Of a stretch of 64,000 nt of DNA, positions 31,307-39,423 are shown piece after piece. Both the position numbers and the translations under genes were made by a program. Source of the stretch: Actinoplanes nipponensis. Lineage in GTDB: Bacteria > Actinomycetota > Actinomycetes > Mycobacteriales > Micromonosporaceae. Under the pieces are notes generated by a model. The model saw only the letters and a list, made by a program, of their open reading frames with translations. It did no database searches and was not told where the DNA came from. The stretch lies in assembly GCF_016862275.1 (NCBI RefSeq), contig NZ_BOMQ01000059.1, positions 95,276 through 159,275 on the forward strand, read 5' to 3'. Position 1 is the stretch's first letter, and every line of letters begins with the position of its first letter.

Positions 31307-31980
31307 AGCAGCTCGGCATCGTGCACCAGCAGGGCCACCTGGACCCGGTTGTTGAGGCCGAGCTTGGTCAGCAACCGCGACACGTGACCCTTGACCGTGG
31401 GCAGGCTCATCGCCAGCGCGGCGCCGATCTCCGCGTTCGACCAGCCGCGGCCCAGCGCCAGCGCCACCTCCCGCTCCCGCTCGGTCAGCGGGTCCAGCCG
31501 GGCCCGGGCGCTGTCCCGGCGCGGTCCGGCGGCCGGATCCGCCACGTGGTCGATGAGCTGCCGGATGACCGCCGGGGACAGGGTGGCCGAGCCGCCCGCC
31601 ACGGTCCGGACCGCCTCGATGATGTCGCGCGGCGGCGTGTCCTTGAGCAGGAAGCCGCTGGCCCCGGCCCGCAGCGCGTCCAGCACGTGCTCGTCGGCGT
31701 GGAACGTGGTCAGCACGATCACCTGCGGGGGCGCGGGCCGGGCGCGCAGCCGGCGGGTGGCGGTCAGCCCGTCCACCTCGGGCATCCGGATGTCCATCAG
31801 CACCACGTCGGGCCAGTGCGCGTCGGCGAGCGCGGCGGCCTGCGCGCCGTCGCCGGCCTCCGCGACGACCTCGATGTCCGGCGAGCCGCCCAGCAGGATG
31901 CGCAGACCGGCGCGGACCAGCGGATCGTCGTCCACGATGGCCAGCCGGATGGGCCGCGCCCGCCCCTCGGCCGCCGTCAC
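31303..31980 (-). CDS. NarL/LuxR-family response regulator
   Basis: A 225-residue response regulator. The receiver domain (about 10-125) has acidic pocket D17-D19, phospho-acceptor D63 in VVLMDIRMP, T91/T92 and K113. The C-terminal LuxR helix-turn-helix (about 162-220) reads LTEREREVALALGRGWSNAEIGAALAMSLPTVKGHVSRLL. It is activated by the histidine kinase encoded 67 bases upstream on the same strand and binds promoter DNA as a dimer. No target is obvious; the adjacent membrane hydrolase gene is one candidate. Confidence 0.95.
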   Translation of the reverse strand: MTAAEGRARPIRLAIVDDDPLVRAGLRILLGGSPDIEVVAEAGDGAQAAALADAHWPDVVLMDIRMPEVDGLTATRRLRARPAPPQVIVLTTFHADEHVLDALRAGASGFLLKDTPPRDIIEAVRTVAGGSATLSPAVIRQLIDHVADPAAGPRRDSARARLDPLTEREREVALALGRGWSNAEIGAALAMSLPTVKGHVSRLLTKLGLNNRVQVALLVHDAELL

Positions 31981-32047
31981 GGCCGGCGCCCCGGTGCGCC
32001 CGGCGGTCGGCCCGCCACGGCGTCGGCGGGCCGGGTGGCCGGGCGGT

Positions 32048-33232
32048 TCATGCCGGCCACGGCAGGCTCGCCTCGAGGCGGAAGTCGTCGCCGTGCGGTC
32101 CGTACGCGACAGTGCCGCCGGCCAGCGCGGCCCGTTCGCGCACGCCGAGCAGGCCCATCCCGGCGCCCGGCACGCCCGCCCGGCCGGCCGCCCCGGTGCG
32201 CGGATTGGTCACCCGGATCCGCAGCCCGGCGCCCGGCGCGCCGTCCACCAGCACGCCCACCGGCGCGCCCGGCGCGTGCTTGCGGGCGTTGGTCAGCCCC
32301 TCCTGCACGATCCGGTACGCCGTCCGGCCCAGCACGACCGACGGGCCGCCGGCCGGCACCGCGCAGGTGAAGTCCACCGTCGTGCCCATCGCCCGGGCGC
32401 TGTCGACCAGGGCCGGCAGGTCGGCCAGGCCGGGCTGCGGCGGCTCCGGGCGGCCCACCGCGCCGTCGCGCAGCACGCCGATCACGCCGCGCAGCTCCTC
32501 CAGGGCCTGGTGGGCGCTGGCCCGGATCGCCCCGGCGGCGATCGCCACCTCCTCCGGCCGCGCGTCCGTGCGCACCTCCAGCGCCCCGGCGTGCAGGCTG
32601 ACCAGCGACATCCGGTGCGCCAGCACGTCGTGCATCTCCCGCGCGATGCGCGCCCGTTCGGTCAGCCGCGCCTGGTCGACCCGCAGGTGCTGCTCGGCCT
32701 CCAGCCGGGCGGCGTGCTCGCGCAGCGTCTCGGTGAGCCGCCGGTACGCCCGCACGAACATCCCCCACCCCAGGGCCCCGCTGGTGGTGACCGCGCGCAC
32801 CGCCAGGTCCACCCACAGCGGGAACGCCGGGTTGTCGTGCCACCAGAAGTACACCGGCACGACGGCGACGTACCCGGCGCCCAGCCAGAGCGCGACCGGG
32901 CCCGGCCGATGGATCGCCACCGTGAACAGCGCGACCAGCGCCGCCCCGGTCGCCGTCACCGACACGGTGGTCACCGGCAGCAGGGCCACGGTCAGCCCGG
33001 CCGGCCACCGGCGGCGTACCGGCAGCGCCGCGCAGCCCAGCACCCCCAGCGCGAGGTCGGCTGCCCAGGGCAGCGGCGCGCCGGCCTGCGTGGCGTCCCC
33101 GATCGGCAGCACCAGCAGGCCGTAGCCCAGGGCGACGGTCACCGCGACGGCGTCGGCCAGCCGGTCCCGGGCGGCCGACCGGCGGCTGCCCTCCGGGTCG
33201 GGCACCAGCAACGTGAACACCAGGCCGGACAT
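32048..33232 (-). CDS. Sensor histidine kinase (HisKA_3, NarL partner)
   Basis: A 394-residue membrane kinase. About five hydrophobic helices lie in residues ~27-160. A short coiled coil leads to the HisKA_3 dimerisation domain with phospho-acceptor H201 in REMHDVLAHRMS, followed by a HATPase domain (NARKHAP N-box, GMGLLGVRERAALAGG G-box). It senses an unknown membrane or external signal and phosphorylates the downstream NarL-type regulator. The layout matches the widespread actinobacterial DesK-like class. Confidence 0.94.
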   Translation of the reverse strand: MSGLVFTLLVPDPEGSRRSAARDRLADAVAVTVALGYGLLVLPIGDATQAGAPLPWAADLALGVLGCAALPVRRRWPAGLTVALLPVTTVSVTATGAALVALFTVAIHRPGPVALWLGAGYVAVVPVYFWWHDNPAFPLWVDLAVRAVTTSGALGWGMFVRAYRRLTETLREHAARLEAEQHLRVDQARLTERARIAREMHDVLAHRMSLVSLHAGALEVRTDARPEEVAIAAGAIRASAHQALEELRGVIGVLRDGAVGRPEPPQPGLADLPALVDSARAMGTTVDFTCAVPAGGPSVVLGRTAYRIVQEGLTNARKHAPGAPVGVLVDGAPGAGLRIRVTNPRTGAAGRAGVPGAGMGLLGVRERAALAGGTVAYGPHGDDFRLEASLPWPA

Positions 33233-33364
33233 GGCCCGAGCCTACGGTCCGGGGCCGCGCCGGGGCACTGTCCGAAGTCGTCCGCGCCCCCTACCGAAGC
33301 AGGGGTGCGCCCCGCATCCGAGGGCCGATGCGCGGGGGCGGGCGGCCGGTCCACGCTGGCGGCC

Positions 33365-34837
33365 ATGGTGGGATTTCGCCGATGGGCGGGCGCGGCGGCC
33401 GGCTGGGGGATCGTGGCGGGGTGGTGGATGCCGCGCGGCCCGCTGACGAGCACGCAGGCTTTGTGCTCGGTAGCCCTGAGCGCGGCGGTGGGCGCCCTGG
33501 CCGGGTGGCTGAGCCGGTCACGATGGTCGATGGCGGCCGCGCCCGCGGTGTTCGTGGCCGCGGTCGAGGTGCTGCGGCTGCGGGTCGACGGGCCGTCGGT
33601 GGATGCCCCGCACGCGAGCGCCTTCGGGCTCATCGCGCTGGTGACCGGCCGTGGCCTGCACGGGCTGCTCTCGGTGCTGCCGATGGCGCTGGCCGCGGCG
33701 TACGGCGCCGGCTTCGCGCGGCGCCGCCGGGACGGCCTGAACGGCGTCCGGGGGAGCGGGCGGGGCCGCGACGGTGGGCGGCGCGGCTGGCGGTATGCGC
33801 GTCGCGCGGCGACGGGGGTGCTCACCGCGGCCCTGCTCGCGCTCACGGTGGCGGTGGCGGTGCCGGCGCGGACGCCGCCGGCGGGGCCGCGGGGCATCGC
33901 GGAGCTGACCCGGATCGCGGCGAACGGGCACCGGCTCGGCGTGCTGATCCGCGGCGCCGACCGGACCGCGCCGGTGCTGCTCTTCGTGCCCGGTACGCCC
34001 GGCGGCTCGGAGCTGGGGGCCGCCCGCCGGTACCTCGGCCAGCTGGAACGGCGGTTCGTGGTGGTGACCCTCGACCGGCGCGGCGGCGGCTCGTCGTACC
34101 CGGCGCTCGATCCGGCCGCGACGATGACGCTGGACAACGCGGTCGCCGACGTCGTGGCGGTCACCGAGGCGCTGCGCCGCCGCTTCCACCAGGAGAAGAT
34201 CTACCTGCTCGGCCACTCCGGCGGCTCCCTGCTGGGCGTGCTGGCCGTGCAGCGCCGGCCCGAGCTGTACCGGGCCTACATCGGCGCCGGGCAGGCGGTG
34301 GACCTGCGGGCCGGCGACCGGCTCTGCTACGCCGACGTCCTGGCCTGGGCCCGGGCCACCGGCCGGTCCGGCCTGGTCCGCCGGCTCACCGCGCTCGGTC
34401 CGCCGCCGTACCGGGACGTGTACGCCTACGAGCCGATCATGCTCCACGAGAACGAGGTCTACGACTACGACCACACCGCCGACCCCGGGGGCGCGCACGA
34501 CCCGTTCGGCAGCTTCGGCGCCCCCGAGTCCACCCTGCTGCAGAAGGCGCACACCCTCACCGCTGTGCTGGACACGTGGGACGCGCTGTATCCCCGGATG
34601 CAGGACGTGGATCTACGCCGCGACGTCCCGCGGCTGGACGTGCCCGTCTACTTCGTCCAGGGCGCCCACGAGATGCGCTGCCTGGCCGCGCTGTTCACCC
34701 CCTGGTACGACCAGCTGCGCGCACCGGTCAAGGAGCTGACCGTGGCCCCCGCGGGCGGACACCGGGCGATCTTCGAGCAGCCGCGGATCCTGGCCGAGGT
34801 GCTGGACCGGGCGCTCACCCGGGCGGCGAGGGGGTGA
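33365..34837 (+). CDS. Membrane-anchored alpha/beta hydrolase (proline iminopeptidase-like)
   Basis: A 490-residue protein. The N-terminal ~170 residues contain several hydrophobic helices (about 9-20, 33-50, 57-72, 84-118, 148-168). The rest is an S33-type alpha/beta hydrolase with nucleophile S285 in LLGHSGGSLLG, oxyanion segment VPGTPGG and a probable catalytic histidine in PAGGHRAIFEQP. TLDRRGGGSS is the typical DxRGxGxS motif. It likely acts at the outer membrane face on an ester or peptide. The start is uncertain; a GTG about 20 codons upstream is possible. It is divergent from the two-component pair, which may control it. Confidence 0.85.
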   Translation: MVGFRRWAGAAAGWGIVAGWWMPRGPLTSTQALCSVALSAAVGALAGWLSRSRWSMAAAPAVFVAAVEVLRLRVDGPSVDAPHASAFGLIALVTGRGLHGLLSVLPMALAAAYGAGFARRRRDGLNGVRGSGRGRDGGRRGWRYARRAATGVLTAALLALTVAVAVPARTPPAGPRGIAELTRIAANGHRLGVLIRGADRTAPVLLFVPGTPGGSELGAARRYLGQLERRFVVVTLDRRGGGSSYPALDPAATMTLDNAVADVVAVTEALRRRFHQEKIYLLGHSGGSLLGVLAVQRRPELYRAYIGAGQAVDLRAGDRLCYADVLAWARATGRSGLVRRLTALGPPPYRDVYAYEPIMLHENEVYDYDHTADPGGAHDPFGSFGAPESTLLQKAHTLTAVLDTWDALYPRMQDVDLRRDVPRLDVPVYFVQGAHEMRCLAALFTPWYDQLRAPVKELTVAPAGGHRAIFEQPRILAEVLDRALTRAARG

Positions 34838-34855
34838 CGAGCCACGCCGCGGGTC

Positions 34856-34880
34856 CGGCGGTGGATGTGCCACACCGCCG
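34856..34880 (+). terminator. Weak hairpin after the hydrolase gene
   Basis: An eight-base stem (CGGCGGTG with its complement) and a nine-base loop lie 18 bases after the hydrolase stop. There is no T-tract. Confidence 0.35.
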
Positions 34881-34952
34881 CCGGCGCGGAACGCGGCCCG
34901 CACGGGCCGGCGTCCAAGCGCAGACTGCCCCGTGCGATCCCGGAGGTCCGCC

Positions 34953-35735
34953 ATGTCCGTGCGCCGCGCCCGCCCGTCGTTCGTCCCGTTCGGCGTCACC
35001 CTGCTGCTGACTCCCGTGCTCCTGCTCGTGGCCTGCGCCCGCCGCGTCCCGCGGCCGCGGTCCGGCCCGGTGGACGCCGGGGACGGCCCGGCCGGGACCG
35101 CGGTCCCGGACCTGATCGGCCGGAACGTCGCGCTGGTCGATCAGCTGGCCGGCGCGGCCGGTCTGGTGGCCGTCCTGAGCTACCGGCCGCGGGCCCGGCA
35201 GGCGCCCGGGACCGTGGTGGCGGTCCACCCCCGGCCCGGCGCGGTCGTCGGGCGCGGCAGCACGGTCCAGGTGTCGGTGGCCGGGCGGCCGGGCGCCGAC
35301 CTCGGGGCCAGGATCGCCGCCGACCGGCGCCGCTTCGTCGGGCTCGGCGCCGACCCGGACGGCACCCTGGTCGTCGCCGTGGCCGCCGGGGTCGACCCGG
35401 CCGTGGCCGTCTCCGCGATCCGCCCGGCGCTGGCCGGGCGCAGGCACCGGGTCGTCACCGGCCGGACGACCTTCGCCGAGCTGGAACGGGTCCGGGCCGG
35501 GGTGAGCGCCGAGCTGCTGGGCGCCTGCGGCTTCACCGTGCGGGTCGATCCGGTGGCCGGCGAGGTGCGGGTCGACGGCGAGGTCCCGGCCGCGGTCGCC
35601 GCCGCGCTGAGCGACCGGTACGGCCGCGCGGTCGTGGTGGCCCGCGAGGAGGCGGACGCGACCGGCGGCGAGCCCCGGCCGGCCCCGAGCGGGCGGATAC
35701 CGGCCCGCACCCGGCGCGCCCGCGTCAGCTCGTGA
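34953..35735 (+). CDS. PASTA-domain lipoprotein
   Basis: A 260-residue secreted protein. The N-terminal signal ends in the lipobox LLVAC with lipidation at C28. Residues ~48-112 are one PASTA domain (VPDLIGRNVALVDQLAGAAGL, then GTVVAVHPRPGAVVGRGSTVQVSVA), a fold that in kinases and penicillin-binding proteins contacts peptidoglycan. The rest (about 120-235) is an unrecognised alpha/beta segment that may sense or bind something at the envelope. The ATG has GGAGG six bases upstream. Its 3' end overlaps the convergent ABC permease gene by 11 bases. Confidence 0.85.
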   Translation: MSVRRARPSFVPFGVTLLLTPVLLLVACARRVPRPRSGPVDAGDGPAGTAVPDLIGRNVALVDQLAGAAGLVAVLSYRPRARQAPGTVVAVHPRPGAVVGRGSTVQVSVAGRPGADLGARIAADRRRFVGLGADPDGTLVVAVAAGVDPAVAVSAIRPALAGRRHRVVTGRTTFAELERVRAGVSAELLGACGFTVRVDPVAGEVRVDGEVPAAVAAALSDRYGRAVVVAREEADATGGEPRPAPSGRIPARTRRARVSS

Positions 35736-36594
35736 CGTCGCGCCCGGCGAACCTGGCCCACGCCGCCGTCGCGAACACCAGGACGTAGGCGCCGGCGGAC
35801 AGCAGCCCGGGCGTCAGCGCGCCGAAGGACACCGGGTCGCGCAGCAGCTCGCCGAAGTCCTGCCAGTGCCGGGTCAGCAGGTACGGGTGCAGCCAGTCGA
35901 GCTGTGGGATCTGCTGGAGCACGAAGCTCGCCACCGTCAGCATGGTCAGCGCGATCGTGGCGCCCATCGGCTGTTCGGTCAGCGTGGACAGGAACAGCCC
36001 GACCGCGCCCAGCGCCGACAGGCAGACGCCGAGGTACAGGCACACGCCGAGCAGCCGCAGCAGCGCCTCGCCGAAGCCCACCTGACTGCCCGAGAGCAGC
36101 GTGACGTCCCCGCCGCCGAACAGGATCAGCCCGATCACCAGCCCGGAGACCGCGACCACCAGCGGGGCCAGGAACGCGCCGGCGACGATGCCGGCGTACT
36201 TGACGGCCAGCAGGCGGGTACGGCCCACCGGCACCGTCAGCAGGTAGCGCAGCGTGCCCTGGTTCGCCTCGCCGGCCACCGCGTCGCCGGCCAGCATCGC
36301 GATCGCGATCGGCAGGAACAGGCCCAGCTCGACGCCGAGCGCGGCCAGCGCCACGAAGAAGCCGTTGCCGGTGATCTGGGCGAAGAAGTCCGGGCCGCCG
36401 CCGGGGCGGTCCGAGGTGTCCGGCGCGGCCACCTTCATCGCCACGGCCAGCACGACCGGCACGGCGGCCAGCGCGGCCAGACCCACCTGGTTGCGCCGGC
36501 GGACGGCGATCAGGCGCAGCTCCGAGCGCAGGAACCGGGTGGAGACCCGGCGTACCGGGGCCGCGGGTACACCGGCCACCTCAACCGCTGACAT
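35725..36594 (-). CDS. ABC-2-type exporter permease
   Basis: A 289-residue membrane protein with about six helices (near residues 37-57, 95-120, 145-165, 170-190, 215-240, 262-280) and the TLRYLLTVPVGRTRLLAVK segment typical of ABC-2 permeases. It partners the ATPase encoded just upstream on the same strand, whose stop it overlaps by 14 bases. With the LolA-like protein before them, the set resembles a lipoprotein- or lipid-handling exporter, but the cargo is unknown. Confidence 0.92.
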   Translation of the reverse strand: MSAVEVAGVPAAPVRRVSTRFLRSELRLIAVRRRNQVGLAALAAVPVVLAVAMKVAAPDTSDRPGGGPDFFAQITGNGFFVALAALGVELGLFLPIAIAMLAGDAVAGEANQGTLRYLLTVPVGRTRLLAVKYAGIVAGAFLAPLVVAVSGLVIGLILFGGGDVTLLSGSQVGFGEALLRLLGVCLYLGVCLSALGAVGLFLSTLTEQPMGATIALTMLTVASFVLQQIPQLDWLHPYLLTRHWQDFGELLRDPVSFGALTPGLLSAGAYVLVFATAAWARFAGRDVTS

Positions 36595-37513
36595 CGAAGC
36601 CTCTTCCGGTCAGGGAGACGAACACGTCCTCGAGGCTGGGGGCCACGACCGCGAAGCCGCGTACCGCGACACCGTCGTGCACCAGCGCGGCCACCACCTT
36701 CTCCGGCGCGACCGCACCGAGCTGCCCGGTGGTCTCCGCCGCCGTCTCGGCGACCTCGGTCAGGCCCAGGGTGCGCAGCACCCGGGCGGCCTGCGCCGGC
36801 TGGTCGGTCAGCACCCGGACCCGCGGCGCCGCGTCCGAGCGCAGGCCGGCCAGCGGCTGCTGGGCGACCAGCTTGCCGCGGTGCATGACGCCGACGTGGG
36901 TGCAGACCTGCTCCACCTCGGCCAGCAGGTGGGTGCTGAGCAGCACCGTCGCGCCCTCCGCGGCGAGCGTGCCGACCAGCGTGCGCACCTCGCGGGTGCC
37001 CTGCGGGTCCAGCCCGTTGGTCGGCTCGTCCAGGATGAGCAGCTCGCGGGGCATGAGCAGGGCCGCCGCGATGGCCAGCCGCTGCTTCATGCCGAGCGAG
37101 TAGGTGCGGTACCGCTTGCCGGCCGCCGCGCCCAGCCCCACCCGGTCCAGGGCGGCGGCGATCCGGGCGTCGGAGGTCCGGGCGCCGGCGGTACGGTCGG
37201 CCGCGTCGATCCGCCGCAGGTTGTCGCGCCCCGACAGGTACGGGTGGAAGCCCGGGCCCTCGACCAGCGCGCCGACGCGGGGGAGCACGTCGGCGGCGTG
37301 CTCGGGCAGCGCCGCCCCGAGCAGCTCGTGCTGCCCGGCGGTGGCGCCGATCAGCCCGAGCAGCATCCGGATCGTGGTGGTCTTGCCCGAGCCGTTCGGC
37401 CCGAGGAAGCCGTAGACCGACCCGCGCGGGACAGCCAGGTCGACGGTGTCCACCGCGACCTGGCTGCCGAACCGCTTGGTCAGCCCGTGAGTGGCGACCG
37501 CGAGGTCACTCAC
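36581..37513 (-). CDS. ABC transporter ATP-binding protein (exporter type)
   Basis: A 310-residue ATPase of the DrrA/CcmA-like exporter class. Walker A is GPNGSGKTT (K44), the signature YSLGMKQRLAIAAALL lies near residues 142-157, and Walker B is LLILDEPTNGLDPQG. The C-terminal ~80 residues are the usual regulatory extension (LEDVFVSLTGRG). It energises the permease encoded just downstream. It starts four bases inside the LolA-like gene, so the three genes form one operon. Confidence 0.95.
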   Translation of the reverse strand: MSDLAVATHGLTKRFGSQVAVDTVDLAVPRGSVYGFLGPNGSGKTTTIRMLLGLIGATAGQHELLGAALPEHAADVLPRVGALVEGPGFHPYLSGRDNLRRIDAADRTAGARTSDARIAAALDRVGLGAAAGKRYRTYSLGMKQRLAIAAALLMPRELLILDEPTNGLDPQGTREVRTLVGTLAAEGATVLLSTHLLAEVEQVCTHVGVMHRGKLVAQQPLAGLRSDAAPRVRVLTDQPAQAARVLRTLGLTEVAETAAETTGQLGAVAPEKVVAALVHDGVAVRGFAVVAPSLEDVFVSLTGRGFDVSG

Positions 37514-38649
37514 TTGCCGGCTGCCTCATAGAGCTTCTCCGGGGCCACCGCGCCGACCAGGACCCGGCCGTCGTCGGTGATCAGCGCGCTGAACAGGGCG
37601 CTGGTCAGCAGGTGGCCGCTGCCCCAGGCGCCGCTGGTCTTGGGCAGGCTCCCGACGATCGCGTCGAGCTGCCCGGCGGCCTCGCCGGCCGGGCCGGTCT
37701 TGGCGTCGTCACCGGCGGGCAGCTTGGCCACCAGCACCGACGTCCAGCCCTGGCCGACGACCTTGGTGCCCTCGGTGGCCTGCTGCTGGGCCTTGCGCGC
37801 CTCCGGGGTGATCGCCTTCTCGCGCTCCTTGGCGATGTCGCCGGCGCTGGGCTCGGTCACCTTGGTGCCCGGCGGCGGGTTGAAGGTGAACTGCTCGGCG
37901 TCCGGCACCGTGAAGCTGATCTGCTGGAACGCCACCCGGACGGCCGGGTCGTTGGCGCCCTTGGCGTACACGTCCACGCCCAGCGGGACGTGCTGCTCGG
38001 CGTCGATGGCCAGGCGCACCTGGCCGACCAGCGAGGCGGTGTCGCGCGGCGAGAGCACCAGCTCGTACGCGTCGCGCCCGGCGACCTTGGCCGCGCCGGT
38101 CGTGGTGACCGCCGTGGTCGGGTCGATCGCGGCGAGCGCGGCGTCGGCGGCCTCCTGCGGCGTCGACGGCAGACCCGACGGCAACGCCGACGGCGTGCGG
38201 TCGGCGCCGTTCTTGTCGGCCGGCAGCTTGACGTGCGTGGCCGAGCTGTCGGTGCTGCGCCACAGCCACACGTCGGAGCCGTTGCGGATCACGTCGGTCT
38301 CGCCCAGCGTGCCCATCAGCGCCACGCGGGCCTTGTCCTCACCGGCGTACCAGACCCGCGCGGTGTTGCTGCCCGCGACGAGCTTCATGAGCTCGGCGCC
38401 GCCGGCGCCGCTCGTGACGCCGGGCAGGGCCGGCAGCCCCAGGTCGGCCGTCTGCACGACCGTGCCGGAGAACCCGTCCACCTTGGCGTTCTGCACGTCG
38501 ACCAGCAGCTGGGCCGCGCTGCGCTCGGGCAGCGACGGGTCCGCGCTGGCGACGATCGTGCCCGCTGCCGCGCCGCCGCCGATGACGACGACCGCCGCCG
38601 CCGCCGGAACCAACCAGCGCAGCGCGGGCCTTGACCTGAACACACTCAC
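37510..38649 (-). CDS. LolA-like secreted or membrane-anchored protein
   Basis: A 379-residue protein with one N-terminal hydrophobic segment (WLVPAAAAVVVIGGGAAAG, about residues 13-31) acting as signal or anchor. The remaining beta-rich sequence, with ARVWYAGEDKARVALMG, DVWLWRSTDSSATH, and QISFTVPDAEQFTFNPPPGTK, matches the LolA-like/sigma-E regulatory fold seen in actinobacteria. In Gram-negatives LolA carries lipoproteins; in these single-membrane organisms the role is unknown. The GTG at 38649 was chosen for a GGGAGG site eight bases upstream. The operon with an ABC exporter and a divergent two-component system suggests an envelope-stress module. Confidence 0.85.
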   Translation of the reverse strand: MSVFRSRPALRWLVPAAAAVVVIGGGAAAGTIVASADPSLPERSAAQLLVDVQNAKVDGFSGTVVQTADLGLPALPGVTSGAGGAELMKLVAGSNTARVWYAGEDKARVALMGTLGETDVIRNGSDVWLWRSTDSSATHVKLPADKNGADRTPSALPSGLPSTPQEAADAALAAIDPTTAVTTTGAAKVAGRDAYELVLSPRDTASLVGQVRLAIDAEQHVPLGVDVYAKGANDPAVRVAFQQISFTVPDAEQFTFNPPPGTKVTEPSAGDIAKEREKAITPEARKAQQQATEGTKVVGQGWTSVLVAKLPAGDDAKTGPAGEAAGQLDAIVGSLPKTSGAWGSGHLLTSALFSALITDDGRVLVGAVAPEKLYEAAGK

Positions 38650-38714
38650 GATGAGCACCTCCCGTTGTCTGCGACCATCCTGCGCCGCACCGGCTGTGAC
38701 GCCGCTGAGAACAT

Positions 38715-38746
38715 CCCCTAGGGGTTCGCCCACCCATGCCTAAGGT
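38715..38746. promoter_or_regulatory. Divergent promoter region with CCCCTAGGGG palindrome
   Basis: The perfect ten-base palindrome CCCCTAGGGG (38715-38724) lies between the LolA-like operon and the response regulator. TAAGGT (38741-38746) is a plausible -10 box six bases before the regulator GTG, indicating a leaderless transcript. Confidence 0.4.
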
Positions 38747-38752
38747 AGTGGA

Positions 38753-39421
38753 GTGCGGTTGCTGGTGGTGGAGGATGAGGCGCGGCTGGCGGCCGCCCTG
38801 CAACGGGGCCTGCAGGCCGAGGGGTTCGCCGTGGACGTGACCGGCGACGGTCAGGACGGGCTGGAGCTGGCCCGCCACGGCGACTACGACGCGATGATCC
38901 TCGACGTCATGCTGCCGCGGCTGTCCGGCTACCGGGTGGTGCGCCAGCTGCGGGCCGAGCAGAAGTGGCTGCCGGTGCTGATGCTCTCGGCCAAGGACGG
39001 CGAGTACGACCAGGCCGACGGGCTGGACTGCGGCGCCGACGACTATCTGACCAAGCCCTTCTCGTACGTGGTGCTGCTGGCCCGGTTGCGCGCGCTGCTG
39101 CGCCGGGGCAGCCCGGAGCGCCCGGCGGTGCTGCGCCACGGCGACCTGGAGCTGGACCCGGCGCAGCGCAAGGTCAGCGTGGCCGGCGCCGAGGTGATGC
39201 TGACCGCCCGCGAGTTCGCGCTGCTTGAGTACCTGCTGCGCCGCCCGGGCGAGGTGGTCTCCAAGACCGAGCTGCTCGACCACGTCTGGGACGCGGCCCT
39301 GGACACCGCGGCCAACGCCGTCGAGGTCTACGTCGGCTACCTGCGTCGCAAGATCGGCCGGGAGCGGCTGGAGACGGTCCGCGGCGCCGGCTACCGGCTG
39401 GCCGCCACCGGCGGGTCCTGA
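38753..39421 (+). CDS. OmpR-family response regulator
   Basis: A 222-residue regulator. The receiver domain has acidic D8 and the phospho-acceptor D51 in MILDVMLPRLSG, followed by LMLSAKDG and DYLTKPF. The C-terminal winged helix (about 130-218) reads LTAREFALLEYLLRRPGEVVSKTELLDHVW, then VEVYVGYLRRKI. Its partner kinase follows after two bases. It is divergent from the LolA-like/ABC operon, its most probable target. The GTG start appears leaderless. Confidence 0.95.
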   Translation: MRLLVVEDEARLAAALQRGLQAEGFAVDVTGDGQDGLELARHGDYDAMILDVMLPRLSGYRVVRQLRAEQKWLPVLMLSAKDGEYDQADGLDCGADDYLTKPFSYVVLLARLRALLRRGSPERPAVLRHGDLELDPAQRKVSVAGAEVMLTAREFALLEYLLRRPGEVVSKTELLDHVWDAALDTAANAVEVYVGYLRRKIGRERLETVRGAGYRLAATGGS

Positions 39422-39423
39422 GC

